A stretch of 52,619 nt of DNA from Oscillospiraceae bacterium (GCA_017523995.1 JAFWUX010000154.1:1-52619); one strand, 5' to 3'. Positions 8,992 to 18,271 are shown, counted from the first letter of the stretch. A program made the numbers and translations. Notes: generated by a model not told the origin, from the letters alone.

Positions 8992-9831
8992 TCAGTAATA
9001 AATACCCTTGTATTCCAGATAGCTCTTATGAACATCCGCACAAACAACAAATTTAAAATCCTGCTTCTGCTGTTCCTTCGGCGGAAGCTTCATAAAATCG
9101 CCATATTTTTCATGGAGATATGCCTTAGGATAGGTCGGCAAATTGAACGTGCAATCCTCGAATGCAGCAGGAACTGGCTTGCCGAACCATTTGGATCTGT
9201 ACTTAAGAGCTTTAAGTGGCGTAATATCGAGGCCAAAGTAAGTCAGGACATAATCCGTATTTTTTGGTGATCTCAACCATTTCTCAATCATATTGATAAT
9301 GTTTTCACGTAGCTTTCCCTGCACCATTTTTAGTGCAAACGTGCCCGCCTTTCCAATGACACCGCCGTGATGTCGCGGTGGTCTATTTGCAATCAGAAGC
9401 CGATAAACGTAGGATGCTATAATATTCCGATGCGCCGTAAGCGCATTCTTCGGATAATAATACAACGGATAAATGTCAATACAGAAGCCGTGATTAATGT
9501 CAAGTTCCTTAACTGGCTCAATGATATAGGTTGTGCGACTATCCCGAATCCGAAAGATCGGATAATTGAACTGCGGATCGGTATGCCTGTCCTGAAAGAA
9601 ATAGCCCGCGCTCAGTTGATCGCTGACTGCCTTCAACCTCAGTATATCATCAATATACATATAGACATCCGCATCGTAATCCCATGGGATAAATCCCTTA
9701 TGTCGAACCGCACCAAGACAGGTGCCACATGCTAGATAGTAAGGAATTCCATTCTGATCGCAAATCCGTTTCAGCTCCTTCAGCAGATTAAGCTGTACAT
9801 CATGGAATTCTTCAATTGTACATTTTACCAT
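8992..9831 (-). CDS. LicD family phospho-transferase (first of two)
   Basis: 279 aa. YLACGTCLGAVRHKGFIPWD, followed by YDADVYM, is the LicD/fukutin-type nucleotidyltransferase-fold motif (G-x-L-G-x-x-R-h-x-G-F-I-P-W-D-x-D-x-D). LicD proteins transfer phosphocholine or other phospho-alditols from CDP donors to surface sugars. The C-terminus has the usual LPPKEQQ-type segment before the end. GAGGGTGGT precedes the ATG. The nearby TagD-like and IspD/TarI-like genes suggest CDP-glycerol or CDP-ribitol as donor; no choline uptake or choline kinase genes are visible. Confidence 0.85.
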   Translation of the reverse strand: MVKCTIEEFHDVQLNLLKELKRICDQNGIPYYLACGTCLGAVRHKGFIPWDYDADVYMYIDDILRLKAVSDQLSAGYFFQDRHTDPQFNYPIFRIRDSRTTYIIEPVKELDINHGFCIDIYPLYYYPKNALTAHRNIIASYVYRLLIANRPPRHHGGVIGKAGTFALKMVQGKLRENIINMIEKWLRSPKNTDYVLTYFGLDITPLKALKYRSKWFGKPVPAAFEDCTFNLPTYPKAYLHEKYGDFMKLPPKEQQKQDFKFVVCADVHKSYLEYKGIYY

Positions 9832-9881
9832 TGTACCACCCTCAGATTCGTCTTAATATAGAACCGAATACCATAATAGAC

Positions 9882-10307
9882 CTATTTCATTTTATTCTTG
9901 ATATCCGTTGTTGAAACACCTTTTGTATACGGCAAATATTCGATTTTGACGCCATATTCTGCGAACTGCATCTCCGTTTTATTATACCGTTCAGAGCCCT
10001 TCCAGTCATCACCAGAAAACAGAACGTCAAAATGAAATTTTTCCAATGCAAGCATTTTGTTTTCGGTCGTTTCAATATCCACAAGGATCGCATCGTCCAC
10101 ACATTTCAAAGCCTTCAAAATCCGGACCCTGTCATTTTCAAGAATCACTGGTTGCTTGTGCTTAATTTCTGTCACATAGGTATCATCGCAGACGCCAACG
10201 ATCAGATAATCGCACATTTCCTTGCACCGCTCCAATAGGTTCAAATGACCGACATGAAAAAGGTCAAACACTCCGCAAGTATAACCAATATGATATTTCT
10301 TACTCAT
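9882..10307 (-). CDS. tagD: glycerol-3-phosphate cytidylyltransferase-like (TagD family)
   Basis: 141 aa, normal family length. TCGVFDLFHVGHLNLLERC contains the HxGH nucleotidyltransferase signature, and KGVSTTDIKNK near the end matches the ISTT substrate/nucleotide motif of TagD/GCT. Known members make CDP-glycerol from CTP and glycerol-3-phosphate. GGAGG precedes the ATG. It sits between two LicD genes, so its product is plausibly their phospho-alditol donor. Related enzymes use other phosphates, so the substrate is inference. Confidence 0.85.
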   Translation of the reverse strand: MSKKYHIGYTCGVFDLFHVGHLNLLERCKEMCDYLIVGVCDDTYVTEIKHKQPVILENDRVRILKALKCVDDAILVDIETTENKMLALEKFHFDVLFSGDDWKGSERYNKTEMQFAEYGVKIEYLPYTKGVSTTDIKNKMK

Positions 10308-10317
10308 AATTACCTCC

Positions 10318-11091
10318 TTATAATGGTCGTTTCTTATGTTTTGGTATTCTCTTGTCTTCCGGCGGCAGCTTCATATAATCTCCATAATCCGTCGAAAGAA
10401 AAGTATCCCATTGTTTGACAGCCATATACTGCTTGCCTTCAAATTCAACTGTTGTATATTCACTTGTAATGCATGCAGGGTATCTCACCTTACTGATGTA
10501 GCGAAATGAGCAAGAATACCGTGCTTTATTCTTGCATTTCTTATTATTCCCCCATTGCGAAACCCGATCAAACCACTTTTGCTTTGTTTCCAGAGAAACT
10601 GCCCGGCCAAGCAGATGGGTAATAAATAATTCTGCTTTTACAAGAAATGAAAAACCACCATAGTTCACTTCGCGTTTCATCATTCCCTGCAATACTTTGA
10701 TTAACAGGTTTTTTGTCCCGTTTAAGAAAGCATTATCAGGTACATTATCAAATACAAACAGATCCACACACTGTTCGGGCGGAACAGCATTTTTCAAAGG
10801 GTTGTCTTTTCTTGTAATTCTCCTTACCCACATATCCCTTACTACAGTATACTCTGCTCCGAGATCCTTTCTTAATACTTTTATAAACTTATTATAATCC
10901 GTCCTGTCAAATGAAATATCAATGTCATCATCCCAAGGAACAAATCCTTTATGTCGTACAGCGCCGATCAGTGTTCCGTCGCTGATCGTATAGTTAATAT
11001 GATTTTTTTTGCATATCGCATCAATATGATCTAAAATCGGCAGGAATTCTTTTTGGGCATCCAGCATTCCATACTTATTATCAGTATCCAT
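10318..11091 (-). CDS. LicD family phospho-transferase (second)
   Basis: 257 aa. YTISDGTLIGAVRHKGFVPW, then DDDIDISF, gives the conserved LicD active-site segment, with the aspartates expected to bind metal. KLPPEDKRIPKHKKRPL at the C-terminus matches the family's usual end. GGAGTG lies just before the ATG at 11091, and the gene starts 2 nt after the ATP-grasp gene stops. The two LicD proteins differ clearly in sequence, so they probably modify different positions or use different CDP donors. Confidence 0.85.
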   Translation of the reverse strand: MDTDNKYGMLDAQKEFLPILDHIDAICKKNHINYTISDGTLIGAVRHKGFVPWDDDIDISFDRTDYNKFIKVLRKDLGAEYTVVRDMWVRRITRKDNPLKNAVPPEQCVDLFVFDNVPDNAFLNGTKNLLIKVLQGMMKREVNYGGFSFLVKAELFITHLLGRAVSLETKQKWFDRVSQWGNNKKCKNKARYSCSFRYISKVRYPACITSEYTTVEFEGKQYMAVKQWDTFLSTDYGDYMKLPPEDKRIPKHKKRPL

Positions 11092-11093
11092 TT

Positions 11094-12713
11094 TTATTCA
11101 CTCCGAATTATTTTTGAAACATCAGTAATCTCATTTATTACGCACGATTGTGTCGCCGCATGGCAATCGTAATAAAGACCATTTTTATTTCTGAACCATA
11201 TAAATTTCATTCCTAATTGCTGCGGGGCTAAGCTATCTTTAACAGGATTGTCACCTACATATGCCATCTGTTCAAATGGAATACGCCAACGATTTTGCAT
11301 AATGCGGAACGAAATATCATTCGGCTTGCGAAACTGAATACCGCCGAGGGCATCCGTAATGATAATATCATCTACCAAATCAGCAAGTCCGAGTACAGCA
11401 ATCTTATTTCGTTGGCCTTCCACACGACCATCGGTGATGATACCGACACGAACGCCTTTTTTCTTCAATTCCGTCATTAGTTCTTCAACCTCTTTATGAA
11501 GCACGAGATCTGGCATATGCTCTCGATAAATTTTCAAACAGACATCCTTCTCAGATTTGCGGCCAATTTCTTGCAAATATTCATCCAATGCAGGCTTTCC
11601 CGCTTTAAATAGTTTCCAAAGCGAATCTTCAGACTCCGCATCTTCCAGATAATTGGCAATCGAGTGGAATCCACTGCGCACATACTCTTTTTCATCATAG
11701 AGCGTATCATCAAGATCAAAAATCACGCCTTTGATTGGTCGCTGATCAGTGCCCCTATTGATACAAACACATTGGTCGAAACGACTGTAAACCGCTTGAT
11801 CATTAATGTCATCCTTATGATACAGAACCGTTTCCCCTAACAACAGTCGCAGCACAGCCTCTGCAGAATCAGCTCCAGCCTTCATACTCAAGGGGGAACC
11901 GCCACCAAAGCGGGGGTTGATCTCAATAAAATAATCCAAGTCGGTCCCTTTCTGACGAATCAACTGTACTGCCATCGGGCCGCAAGGCTTGAAGCATTCT
12001 ATTAATTTTATTCCCTCTTGAATCATAATCGGATCCATCGTAATTCTTGTTTTCAGTACTTCACCAGCTCTAACTTGTGTACGTTCGCGTGGAATAACGG
12101 TAATCGGATTACCATTAAAATCACAAAAAATATCAATTGTGTATTCTGTTCCCTCAATAAAAGGCTGGATAATATAATCGCCAATTTTCTGTGCGTAAAC
12201 CGCCAACTCTTCTGTACTATTAACTTTAAACGCATTAATGCTACTGCTGCCATCCTTCGGCTTGATAAAACACGGAAATCCCTCGGAGTATTTTGTGTAA
12301 TCATTATAAGTGTGTGGAGCTTTCAAGCCACAACCTTCAAAATAATCTGCAGTAAAATTTTTGTCCCGACATATGGCAATCCTATCTGGTTTGGAGACCA
12401 GAACTTTCGTACCGATCTTCTCAAATTCTTTATGATGCAAAGACAGAACTAATAGATCCGTATCGATTGTAGGAATCAGAAGATCAATGTTATCTTTATC
12501 ACAAATATCAAGGAGCTGCAAAATATAGTCTTTTTCTTTCATCCCGCATACTCTTCTGATCGCATCACAGAAAGCTAATGCAGGAGCTGTGCCTGCCATA
12601 TCTGCTCCGTAAATCTTCAGATTAATGTTCAGCGCCAATGCTGCCTGTCGAAACGCTTGCACTAACTCAATGCGTCTTCCAATGCCAGTAAACAATATTT
12701 TTTTTTCTATCAT
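11094..12713 (-). CDS. ATP-grasp ligase fused to a HAD-superfamily phosphatase
   Basis: 539 aa in two parts. Residues about 1-325 form an ATP-grasp enzyme of the carbamoyl-phosphate synthase/PylC type: N-terminal ILFTGIGRR Rossmann-like start, GFPCFIKPKDGSSSINAFKV (ATP-binding lysine), IQPFIEGTEYTIDIF, and the metal-binding FIEINPRFGGGSPL. Residues about 330-539 form a HAD hydrolase: GVIFDLDDTLYD (nucleophile Asp and acid/base Asp), GIITDGR and YVGDNPVKDS. The fusion suggests formation of an amide-type bond plus dephosphorylation of a related intermediate. The gene overlaps the sugar transferase gene by 4 nt, so it belongs to the glycan operon. Substrate unknown. Confidence 0.82.
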   Translation of the reverse strand: MIEKKILFTGIGRRIELVQAFRQAALALNINLKIYGADMAGTAPALAFCDAIRRVCGMKEKDYILQLLDICDKDNIDLLIPTIDTDLLVLSLHHKEFEKIGTKVLVSKPDRIAICRDKNFTADYFEGCGLKAPHTYNDYTKYSEGFPCFIKPKDGSSSINAFKVNSTEELAVYAQKIGDYIIQPFIEGTEYTIDIFCDFNGNPITVIPRERTQVRAGEVLKTRITMDPIMIQEGIKLIECFKPCGPMAVQLIRQKGTDLDYFIEINPRFGGGSPLSMKAGADSAEAVLRLLLGETVLYHKDDINDQAVYSRFDQCVCINRGTDQRPIKGVIFDLDDTLYDEKEYVRSGFHSIANYLEDAESEDSLWKLFKAGKPALDEYLQEIGRKSEKDVCLKIYREHMPDLVLHKEVEELMTELKKKGVRVGIITDGRVEGQRNKIAVLGLADLVDDIIITDALGGIQFRKPNDISFRIMQNRWRIPFEQMAYVGDNPVKDSLAPQQLGMKFIWFRNKNGLYYDCHAATQSCVINEITDVSKIIRSE

Positions 12714-13456
12714 TTCTCACTATCACTCCCGTAAAACTCTTCCATCGTAGCACACGTTCCAGAACTAATCCCAGAACGCTTAAATACAACTTTAACAGTA
12801 TCAATCAGGATAACAATATCACCTACAAATGTAACATTATCCACATACTGCACATCAAACTTAAATTTCTCCTCCCAGATGAGAGCATTTCTCCCTTTTA
12901 CTTGTGCAAGCCCTGTCAGTCCTGGTCTCACCTCATGCCGTCTATGCTGAAACGCATTATACCGTTCCAAATAACGAACCAACAACGGCCTCGGTCCAAT
13001 AATGCCCATATCGCCTTTGACGATATTAAGTAGTTCTGGGAGTTCATCAAGGCTAGTACTTCTGAGCCATTTTCCGTACTTCGTTAGCCGAACCTCATCC
13101 GGCAACAGTACTCCGTTCTCATCCTTCTTATTATTCATCGTCCTGAATTTGATTAACTTGAAAATCTTCTCGTCCTTCCCAGGACGCTCCTGTGTAAAGA
13201 ACGGATTCCCACCCATCTCAACCATACCAATCACGGTCAGTACCAGTAATATAGGGGAGAGAACAATCGTCGCTCCTGTGGCAAGAAAACAATCTAAAGG
13301 TCTTTTAATAAAGCGCTCATAGATGCCGCAAGGCTTGTGCCAGAGCTTTGATTTCTCAGCTTTTTGCTCGTTAATGCGTTCAAAAATGAAAGCTATCGCT
13401 CCTGTCATCGCCGCAATCGCAATAATTGCGCCAATCAAAGCCAAAACCTTTTTCAT
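12710..13456 (-). CDS. bacterial sugar transferase (undecaprenyl-phosphate glycosyl-1-phosphate transferase)
   Basis: 248 aa. One N-terminal membrane helix (residues about 4-25, VLALIGAIIAIAAMTGAIAF) is followed by the monotopic phosphoglycosyl transferase core: KRPLDCFLATGATIVLSPIL, FTQERPGKDEKIFKLIKFRTM, and LDELPELLNIVKGDMGIIGP with RPLLVRYL. The family starts glycan assembly by moving a sugar-1-phosphate from a UDP-sugar to undecaprenyl phosphate at the inner face of the membrane. The extra N-terminal helix is longer than in minimal PglC. Paired with the upstream PglE-like aminotransferase, the first sugar may be an amino sugar of the diNAcBac type, although no PglF dehydratase is visible. 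Confidence 0.88.
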   Translation of the reverse strand: MKKVLALIGAIIAIAAMTGAIAFIFERINEQKAEKSKLWHKPCGIYERFIKRPLDCFLATGATIVLSPILLVLTVIGMVEMGGNPFFTQERPGKDEKIFKLIKFRTMNNKKDENGVLLPDEVRLTKYGKWLRSTSLDELPELLNIVKGDMGIIGPRPLLVRYLERYNAFQHRRHEVRPGLTGLAQVKGRNALIWEEKFKFDVQYVDNVTFVGDIVILIDTVKVVFKRSGISSGTCATMEEFYGSDSEK

Positions 13457-13479
13457 TCACCGCACCCCAATACGAACTA

Positions 13480-14775
13480 TCATTCAAAACATCTCTTAAT
13501 AATCTCAATAATCCTATCTTGATCAGACTCAGTCATCTTAATATCGCTCGGCAGACAAAGCCCACGGTGGAAGATGTCAGCGCCGACATCAATACTACTG
13601 CCCGAGATATACGCATTACTCTGCCCGCGGCCGTTGCCACTTGCCGTGACAAACGGATTCATACGATAAATCGGTTGTAAATGCATTGGTTTCCAGACTG
13701 GACGACCTTCCGCATTAAAAGTTGATATAGCATCCAAAATTTCCTGCGGAGAGCTCTTACCAGTTTCGCTCTTATAAAGATAATCCTGCTCGCCACGAAC
13801 CATCGGTGTCATTGCGCCCTCATCAATGAGGATGCAACTCAACCAGTAATTCGGAACAGAATTAGCGGTTTCAAACGGATTCATGGATATAGGCAGGCCT
13901 TTCAGTCCCTTCTTATATCTCTCGTAAATCGCCTTCTTCTTGGCAATATGTTCGTCGAGATACGGAATCTGCCCTCTAACCACGCCCGCAATGATATTGC
14001 TCATCCGATAGTTATAGCCGATCTCCTCGTGCTGATACCACGGTGCAGCCTCGCGACTCTGCGTAGACCATTTTCTTGCCTTATCCGCATCCGCCTTATC
14101 GCTACACAGAAGCATTCCGCCGCTAGATCCAGTTATTATTTTATTGCCGTTAAAAGAGATAACAGAATAATCACCAAACAACCCACTCTGCTTACCCTTA
14201 TATGTCGCTCCCAGACTTTCCGCCGCGTCCTCAACAATCAATGCGCCGTGCCTGTTAGCAATATTTCTAATCTCATCAATCTTACCAGGCGTTCCATAGA
14301 GGTGTGCGACCACAATCAGCTTAACCTCAGGATACAACTCAAACGCCTTCTCTAGCGCAATCGGATCCATATTCCAAGTATCGCGTTCTGTGTCGATGAA
14401 CACAGCCTCTCCGCACTCATAAGCAATGGGGTTGACAGTTGCATCGAAAGTAGTATCCGACGCGAACACCTTATGTCCCGCCAGTGTTCCGTGCCCAACC
14501 TTCGGCGCACCGTAGAGCTTTTCTCCGGCAAGCTTAATTGCCAAATGCAACGCTGCCGTACCGCAAGAAAGGCCAACCGCATAATTGCAACCTATGTACT
14601 CACAAATTGCCTTCTCTACCGCGTTGATGTTCTCGCCGACTGTGGATACCCAGTTTGTGCGTATCGCCTCATCCACCCATTTTTGCTCGTCGCCGTGCAT
14701 GGTGGGCGATGCAAGCCATATTTTACTCGGAAACGCTTCGACACCGTCAAAGCGCGGATCAAGTTTGAAATCCAT
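13480..14775 (-). CDS. DegT/DnrJ/EryC1/StrS aminotransferase, PglE-like
   Basis: 431 aa from the ATG at 14775 (MDFKLDPRF). GAGGAGAAG lies about 9 nt upstream, whereas the longer frame from 14811 lacks such a site. IWLASPTMHGDEQKWVDEAI, LIVEDAAESLGATYKGKQSG and SFNGNKIITGSSGGML (Schiff-base Lys) are typical of PglE/WecE-type enzymes that aminate UDP-4-keto-6-deoxy sugars. It is the first gene of the minus-strand glycan operon; a TATAAT-like box (complement of 14864-14869) lies about 90 nt upstream, without a clear -35. This is the second aminotransferase of the locus and is diverged from the FdtB-like one. Confidence 0.87.
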   Translation of the reverse strand: MDFKLDPRFDGVEAFPSKIWLASPTMHGDEQKWVDEAIRTNWVSTVGENINAVEKAICEYIGCNYAVGLSCGTAALHLAIKLAGEKLYGAPKVGHGTLAGHKVFASDTTFDATVNPIAYECGEAVFIDTERDTWNMDPIALEKAFELYPEVKLIVVAHLYGTPGKIDEIRNIANRHGALIVEDAAESLGATYKGKQSGLFGDYSVISFNGNKIITGSSGGMLLCSDKADADKARKWSTQSREAAPWYQHEEIGYNYRMSNIIAGVVRGQIPYLDEHIAKKKAIYERYKKGLKGLPISMNPFETANSVPNYWLSCILIDEGAMTPMVRGEQDYLYKSETGKSSPQEILDAISTFNAEGRPVWKPMHLQPIYRMNPFVTASGNGRGQSNAYISGSSIDVGADIFHRGLCLPSDIKMTESDQDRIIEIIKRCFE

Positions 14776-14952
14776 AAAAAAACTTCTCCTCAACATCATC
14801 TTTATAGCCATGAGAAAAGCGCAAAAGCAATCGTATTATGTGAGCATCAATGCATATAAACGAATTATACCGCTATTCCAACTATCTTGCTGAGCATGCA
14901 CATAACACAAAAGTGTTTTTTCAACGTAATGCCCTTACGACGCTTTCCTCTC

Positions 14953-17235
14953 TCAGCGAAATCCGATTGCATCAAGCATTCTAATCTGCTCGTCAGAAAG
15001 TGATGCGCGCTTACGACGCATTTTATAGATCCATGAATCCAACCGTTTTCCGTTTTCTGCCACATAATTACGCGGCACTTCGAGATTACCGTTGTGGTCA
15101 TAATACGCTTTTGCCTGCAAGTACATCTCTAACCAGACCTCCGAGAATACATCCCAGATCATACCGATTGCTTCCAGACTGCGCACATTTTCTATCGGCA
15201 GGGAACCGCGCTCAAACTGCCGCCGTTTCAGGCGAATCCATCTGCCAAGCGCAAACCCATCTTCGCAGCAATAGGCAGCCGGCACACGCAAATGCCCACG
15301 CTGCTCGTAAAAGTTCCGTGCATGACGCATTCCTATTTCAAAGCGGTGCTGCTCCGGATCCCAGATCATGCCAATCTGCTCCAACCGCATGATTTGCTCG
15401 CATGTCAACGGAGAACCCTTCCCCTTTCCGAACTTTCTCTGTCGCAGATGTGCGATCCAATTGCCGAGCTTAATTCCATTTTCGGCAACATACCGTAGCG
15501 GAACATCCAAATCCCCGTGCGCATTGAAATATTGCAGTGCGGTGAAGTAATTCGCTTCCCACTGTTCGCTCAGCATATTCCATACCATACCGATCTCTGT
15601 GAGTTTCGCCTCACGTTCCGCCGTCAGTACCCCGCCTCGCTCCTCCGCTTTTGCGGATCGCATCCGCTGAATCCAGATGCCAAGCTTCAGCCCATCGGGT
15701 GTCACATAATCGTTCGGAATTTTCAAATCGCCGTTTTTCTCAAAATATCGGGTTGCCGCAGCATAATACAAATCCCATATCAAATCCAGACGACTGTTCC
15801 ATACGATTCCGATTTGTTCCAGCTTCTCAATTTGCTCAATTGAGAGTTGCTTATCCGTTTTGCCGACATATGCCTTTCGCTGAATATTCAACCAATTACC
15901 TAGCGCGCAGCCGTCCTCAGTGATATATTTCGCCGGAATCATCAGATTACCGTGGATGTTATAATATTCACGAGCCTTTTCATACATCAGATCCCAACCA
16001 GCAGTCAGCGTACCTTCCAACTTTTCAAAGAGTCGCTTATAATCAGCAGTCTCATCCAGAATCGTGAAGTTATCATTAACAACAACACGATTCTCACCTA
16101 TATAATGATAGTATGTGATCGCCGCCTGCATTTCCTCTCGGACAGCATCAATGCTGTAAAGGTTTTCGATGTTATTGACCACATCGAAAATCACTGGTTC
16201 ATGTGATTTTGACGCAGACAGTGCACGCCCGATCTGCTGTTTGTAGATGATTGGGGAGATTGTGGGGCGCAGCAAAATAACGCCGGAAATGCCTTCAACA
16301 TGCACGCCCTCATTGAGCGCGTCTATGCAGTACAGCAGCCGAAGATGATCAGAGAAATCCGCTTTAAAATCGCGGAACGACTTGCTCGCGGACGGATCAT
16401 CGGAATAGACCGAGTAAATATGCATTTCCCGATCGATCTTTCCGAACCAGTCCGACGCCAGCGCAATGTACTCCTGCATCACTTCATAATTCGGCGTAAA
16501 TATAATATATTTACCATGTCGGTCCGTCATGTGTCGATCGAAGATTACATCCAAACCTTCAGCATGTTCAAGTGCCCTACGCAACGCTTCCAAACCCATG
16601 GCGGCCTCAGCACGTACAGCCTTGTTTTTTGTAGAACGTACGCGCTTTTCATATTTCTCCAAATCTTTCTGATAGGAATAAATGGAGAGAATATACCGTG
16701 GTGAATTCAAAATGCCGCGAACAATTGCCTCACCCAGCGTCATTTCGGAGGCAATGCATCCGTCAAATAGTTCTTCTGCCATATCCCGTTGATTGTCAAG
16801 ATAGCGGATATTGGTAGCGGAAAGACCGAGCATCGGTGCATCGGGAAACAACTGGCGCAAACGCGCAATGCCCTGTCCCCAGCAAGCGGCACCGGCTCTA
16901 TGATATTCGTCGAATATTTCCATATCTGGCTGCAAACCCCTAATTTCATCATCAGAGAGCAGCAGCAACTTGGCATAGGTCAGAAATATGATGTTCTTCG
17001 GAACCTTGTTGCCAGTTGCAGCCAAATTCTCAAGCTGCGTCCTGAAAATGTATTCAGACGGGGAAAGCCACAGAATGCGTTTATTGGGGTTATCCTCGCA
17101 GAGCTTAAAACCGATGAAGGACTTGCCTGTGCCAGTCGGGTGGATAATTGCTGCCTTTCCAGTTTGAGCAAGCATTGCTGTTGAAGCCTCATACGCTTTT
17201 CGGTTATGTTCAAACAGATTGATCGCCACAAGCAT
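14953..17235 (-). CDS. DEAD/DEAH-box helicase with five helicase-associated (HA) repeats
   Basis: 760 aa. Residues 1-370 hold a superfamily 2 helicase: IIHPTGTGKSFIGFKL (Walker A), DEYH in MEIFDEYHRAGAACW (motif II, DExH), LGLSATN (motif III) and QQIGRALSASKSHEPV (motif VI). From about residue 400 come five repeats of roughly 65-70 aa with the pattern YxxxGxLxVPxxY, G--LGxW, QIxxLExIGxxW; these are helicase-associated domains of unconfirmed function, possibly DNA-binding. AAAGGA lies 8 nt before the ATG. It is transcribed alone, between the glycan operon and the integrative element, and may be element cargo or a chromosomal gene. A role in replication restart or defence is only a guess. Confidence 0.85.
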   Translation of the reverse strand: MLVAINLFEHNRKAYEASTAMLAQTGKAAIIHPTGTGKSFIGFKLCEDNPNKRILWLSPSEYIFRTQLENLAATGNKVPKNIIFLTYAKLLLLSDDEIRGLQPDMEIFDEYHRAGAACWGQGIARLRQLFPDAPMLGLSATNIRYLDNQRDMAEELFDGCIASEMTLGEAIVRGILNSPRYILSIYSYQKDLEKYEKRVRSTKNKAVRAEAAMGLEALRRALEHAEGLDVIFDRHMTDRHGKYIIFTPNYEVMQEYIALASDWFGKIDREMHIYSVYSDDPSASKSFRDFKADFSDHLRLLYCIDALNEGVHVEGISGVILLRPTISPIIYKQQIGRALSASKSHEPVIFDVVNNIENLYSIDAVREEMQAAITYYHYIGENRVVVNDNFTILDETADYKRLFEKLEGTLTAGWDLMYEKAREYYNIHGNLMIPAKYITEDGCALGNWLNIQRKAYVGKTDKQLSIEQIEKLEQIGIVWNSRLDLIWDLYYAAATRYFEKNGDLKIPNDYVTPDGLKLGIWIQRMRSAKAEERGGVLTAEREAKLTEIGMVWNMLSEQWEANYFTALQYFNAHGDLDVPLRYVAENGIKLGNWIAHLRQRKFGKGKGSPLTCEQIMRLEQIGMIWDPEQHRFEIGMRHARNFYEQRGHLRVPAAYCCEDGFALGRWIRLKRRQFERGSLPIENVRSLEAIGMIWDVFSEVWLEMYLQAKAYYDHNGNLEVPRNYVAENGKRLDSWIYKMRRKRASLSDEQIRMLDAIGFR

Positions 17236-17442
17236 GCCCCTTTTCCTTTAGTGTCCAATAAAAAGAAACGGGAAAGCACCCTCAAAAGGCGCTCATCCTC
17301 ACAATGCATTATACCACATAGCTCGGCATTTGTCAATAGCGAACAAAAATTTCCAGTCTGATTTGTAACAGTTCCCCAAAAACAGAATATGCTTTTAGTA
17401 ACTTTTCCCGTTTAATACTTTTTAATAGCGATTTTCAGAGAA

Positions 17443-17915
17443 TTGCAGTCAAAAGGCCGTCATGGAAATAGTATAACGAGAAAAGATAAAAACATTTATA
17501 AGAATAATGACGGCCGCTGGGAAGGCAGATACATCGTCGGTAGGAATGATTCCTGCAAAGCAGAATACCTTTCTGTATATGCACGAAGATATTCAGAGAG
17601 TGCAAGAAAGCTCGATAAGGACAAGAAAAAGTAAATCGTTCTACATAATCTGATAACAGTCGCAGTGCTATTCATTGCATGTCGCGAGAATCGCAGAATT
17701 ATGGTTAAGCCATCTATCTACATGAATTATAAAAGCCTATATAAATTTGTATGTTGCCGGTAGCTCGGGTCATAACTCAGTCGATCGACTGACGGCAATA
17801 GAACTAAATACATATGCCACCAAGTTGCTAGGACACGACAGAAAACATCAACAGGGCTTGTCTGCTGAGACGGTACATGCCGTCATAATCATACTCAAAG
17901 TGATGTGTCATTTCG
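17443..17915 (+). pseudogene. decayed tyrosine recombinase (integrase), N-terminal part only
   Basis: Residues in the first frame, ITRKDKNIYKNNDGRWEGRY, followed by VGRNDSCKAEYLSVYARRYS, match the arm-type DNA-binding domain of ICE/phage integrases (GSIYKRKDGRWEGRY style). A stop at 17632-17634 interrupts it. The same frame continues ITVAVLFIACRENRR and KPSIYMNYKSLY (start of the core-binding domain), then shifts by one to LTAIELNTYATKLL and GLSAETVHAVIIILK. No catalytic domain (R-HxxR-Y) follows. This is an inactivated integrase with stop, frameshift and loss of its C-terminal half. Confidence 0.7.
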
Positions 17916-18152
17916 TCGAAAGGATTATCAGCTACACAATTCGTATCTTTTTCAACATAGATTTCAACGCGTTCTCTCTCGCCATTGAATTAAGCATTAA
18001 ACAATCATTTTTCATTTTCAAAACACAAGCACTTCGATTTTATGCCTTTCAACAGATAGTCCGTCTGATACATTGGCAGTCCATTATACGTTGCATCGCT
18101 GATAGCAGTATAAGTTAAGATAATTGTCAATATGTATTTAGAAACAAAAGGG
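17916..18152. other. non-coding or decayed stretch
   Basis: No intact gene. On the minus strand two adjoining frames give protein-like text: YNGLPMYQTDYLLKGIKSK from about 18110 to 18004, then, after a stop and frame change, ERERVEIYVEKDTN and NPFDEMTHHFEYDYDGMYRL to about 17860. This could be another dead gene on the opposite strand to the integrase remnant, overlapping its end. I do not recognise it. Confidence 0.3.
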
Positions 18153-18181
18153 TTGACTTTTCGCAACAATTTTGTTATAAT
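18153..18181 (+). promoter_or_regulatory. strong sigma-A type promoter
   Basis: TTGACT (18153-18158), 17-nt spacer, TATAAT (18176-18181). Transcription would start near 18188 and run into the interrupted frame at 18272-18523. Confidence 0.75.
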
Positions 18182-18271
18182 AACGGTCGCCGCACTAGCG
18201 ACAGAGAATCCGGTCATTTATACAATCTAAGCATGCGTTTATCATAATTCTATCAGTTTGGAGGATCTAAT

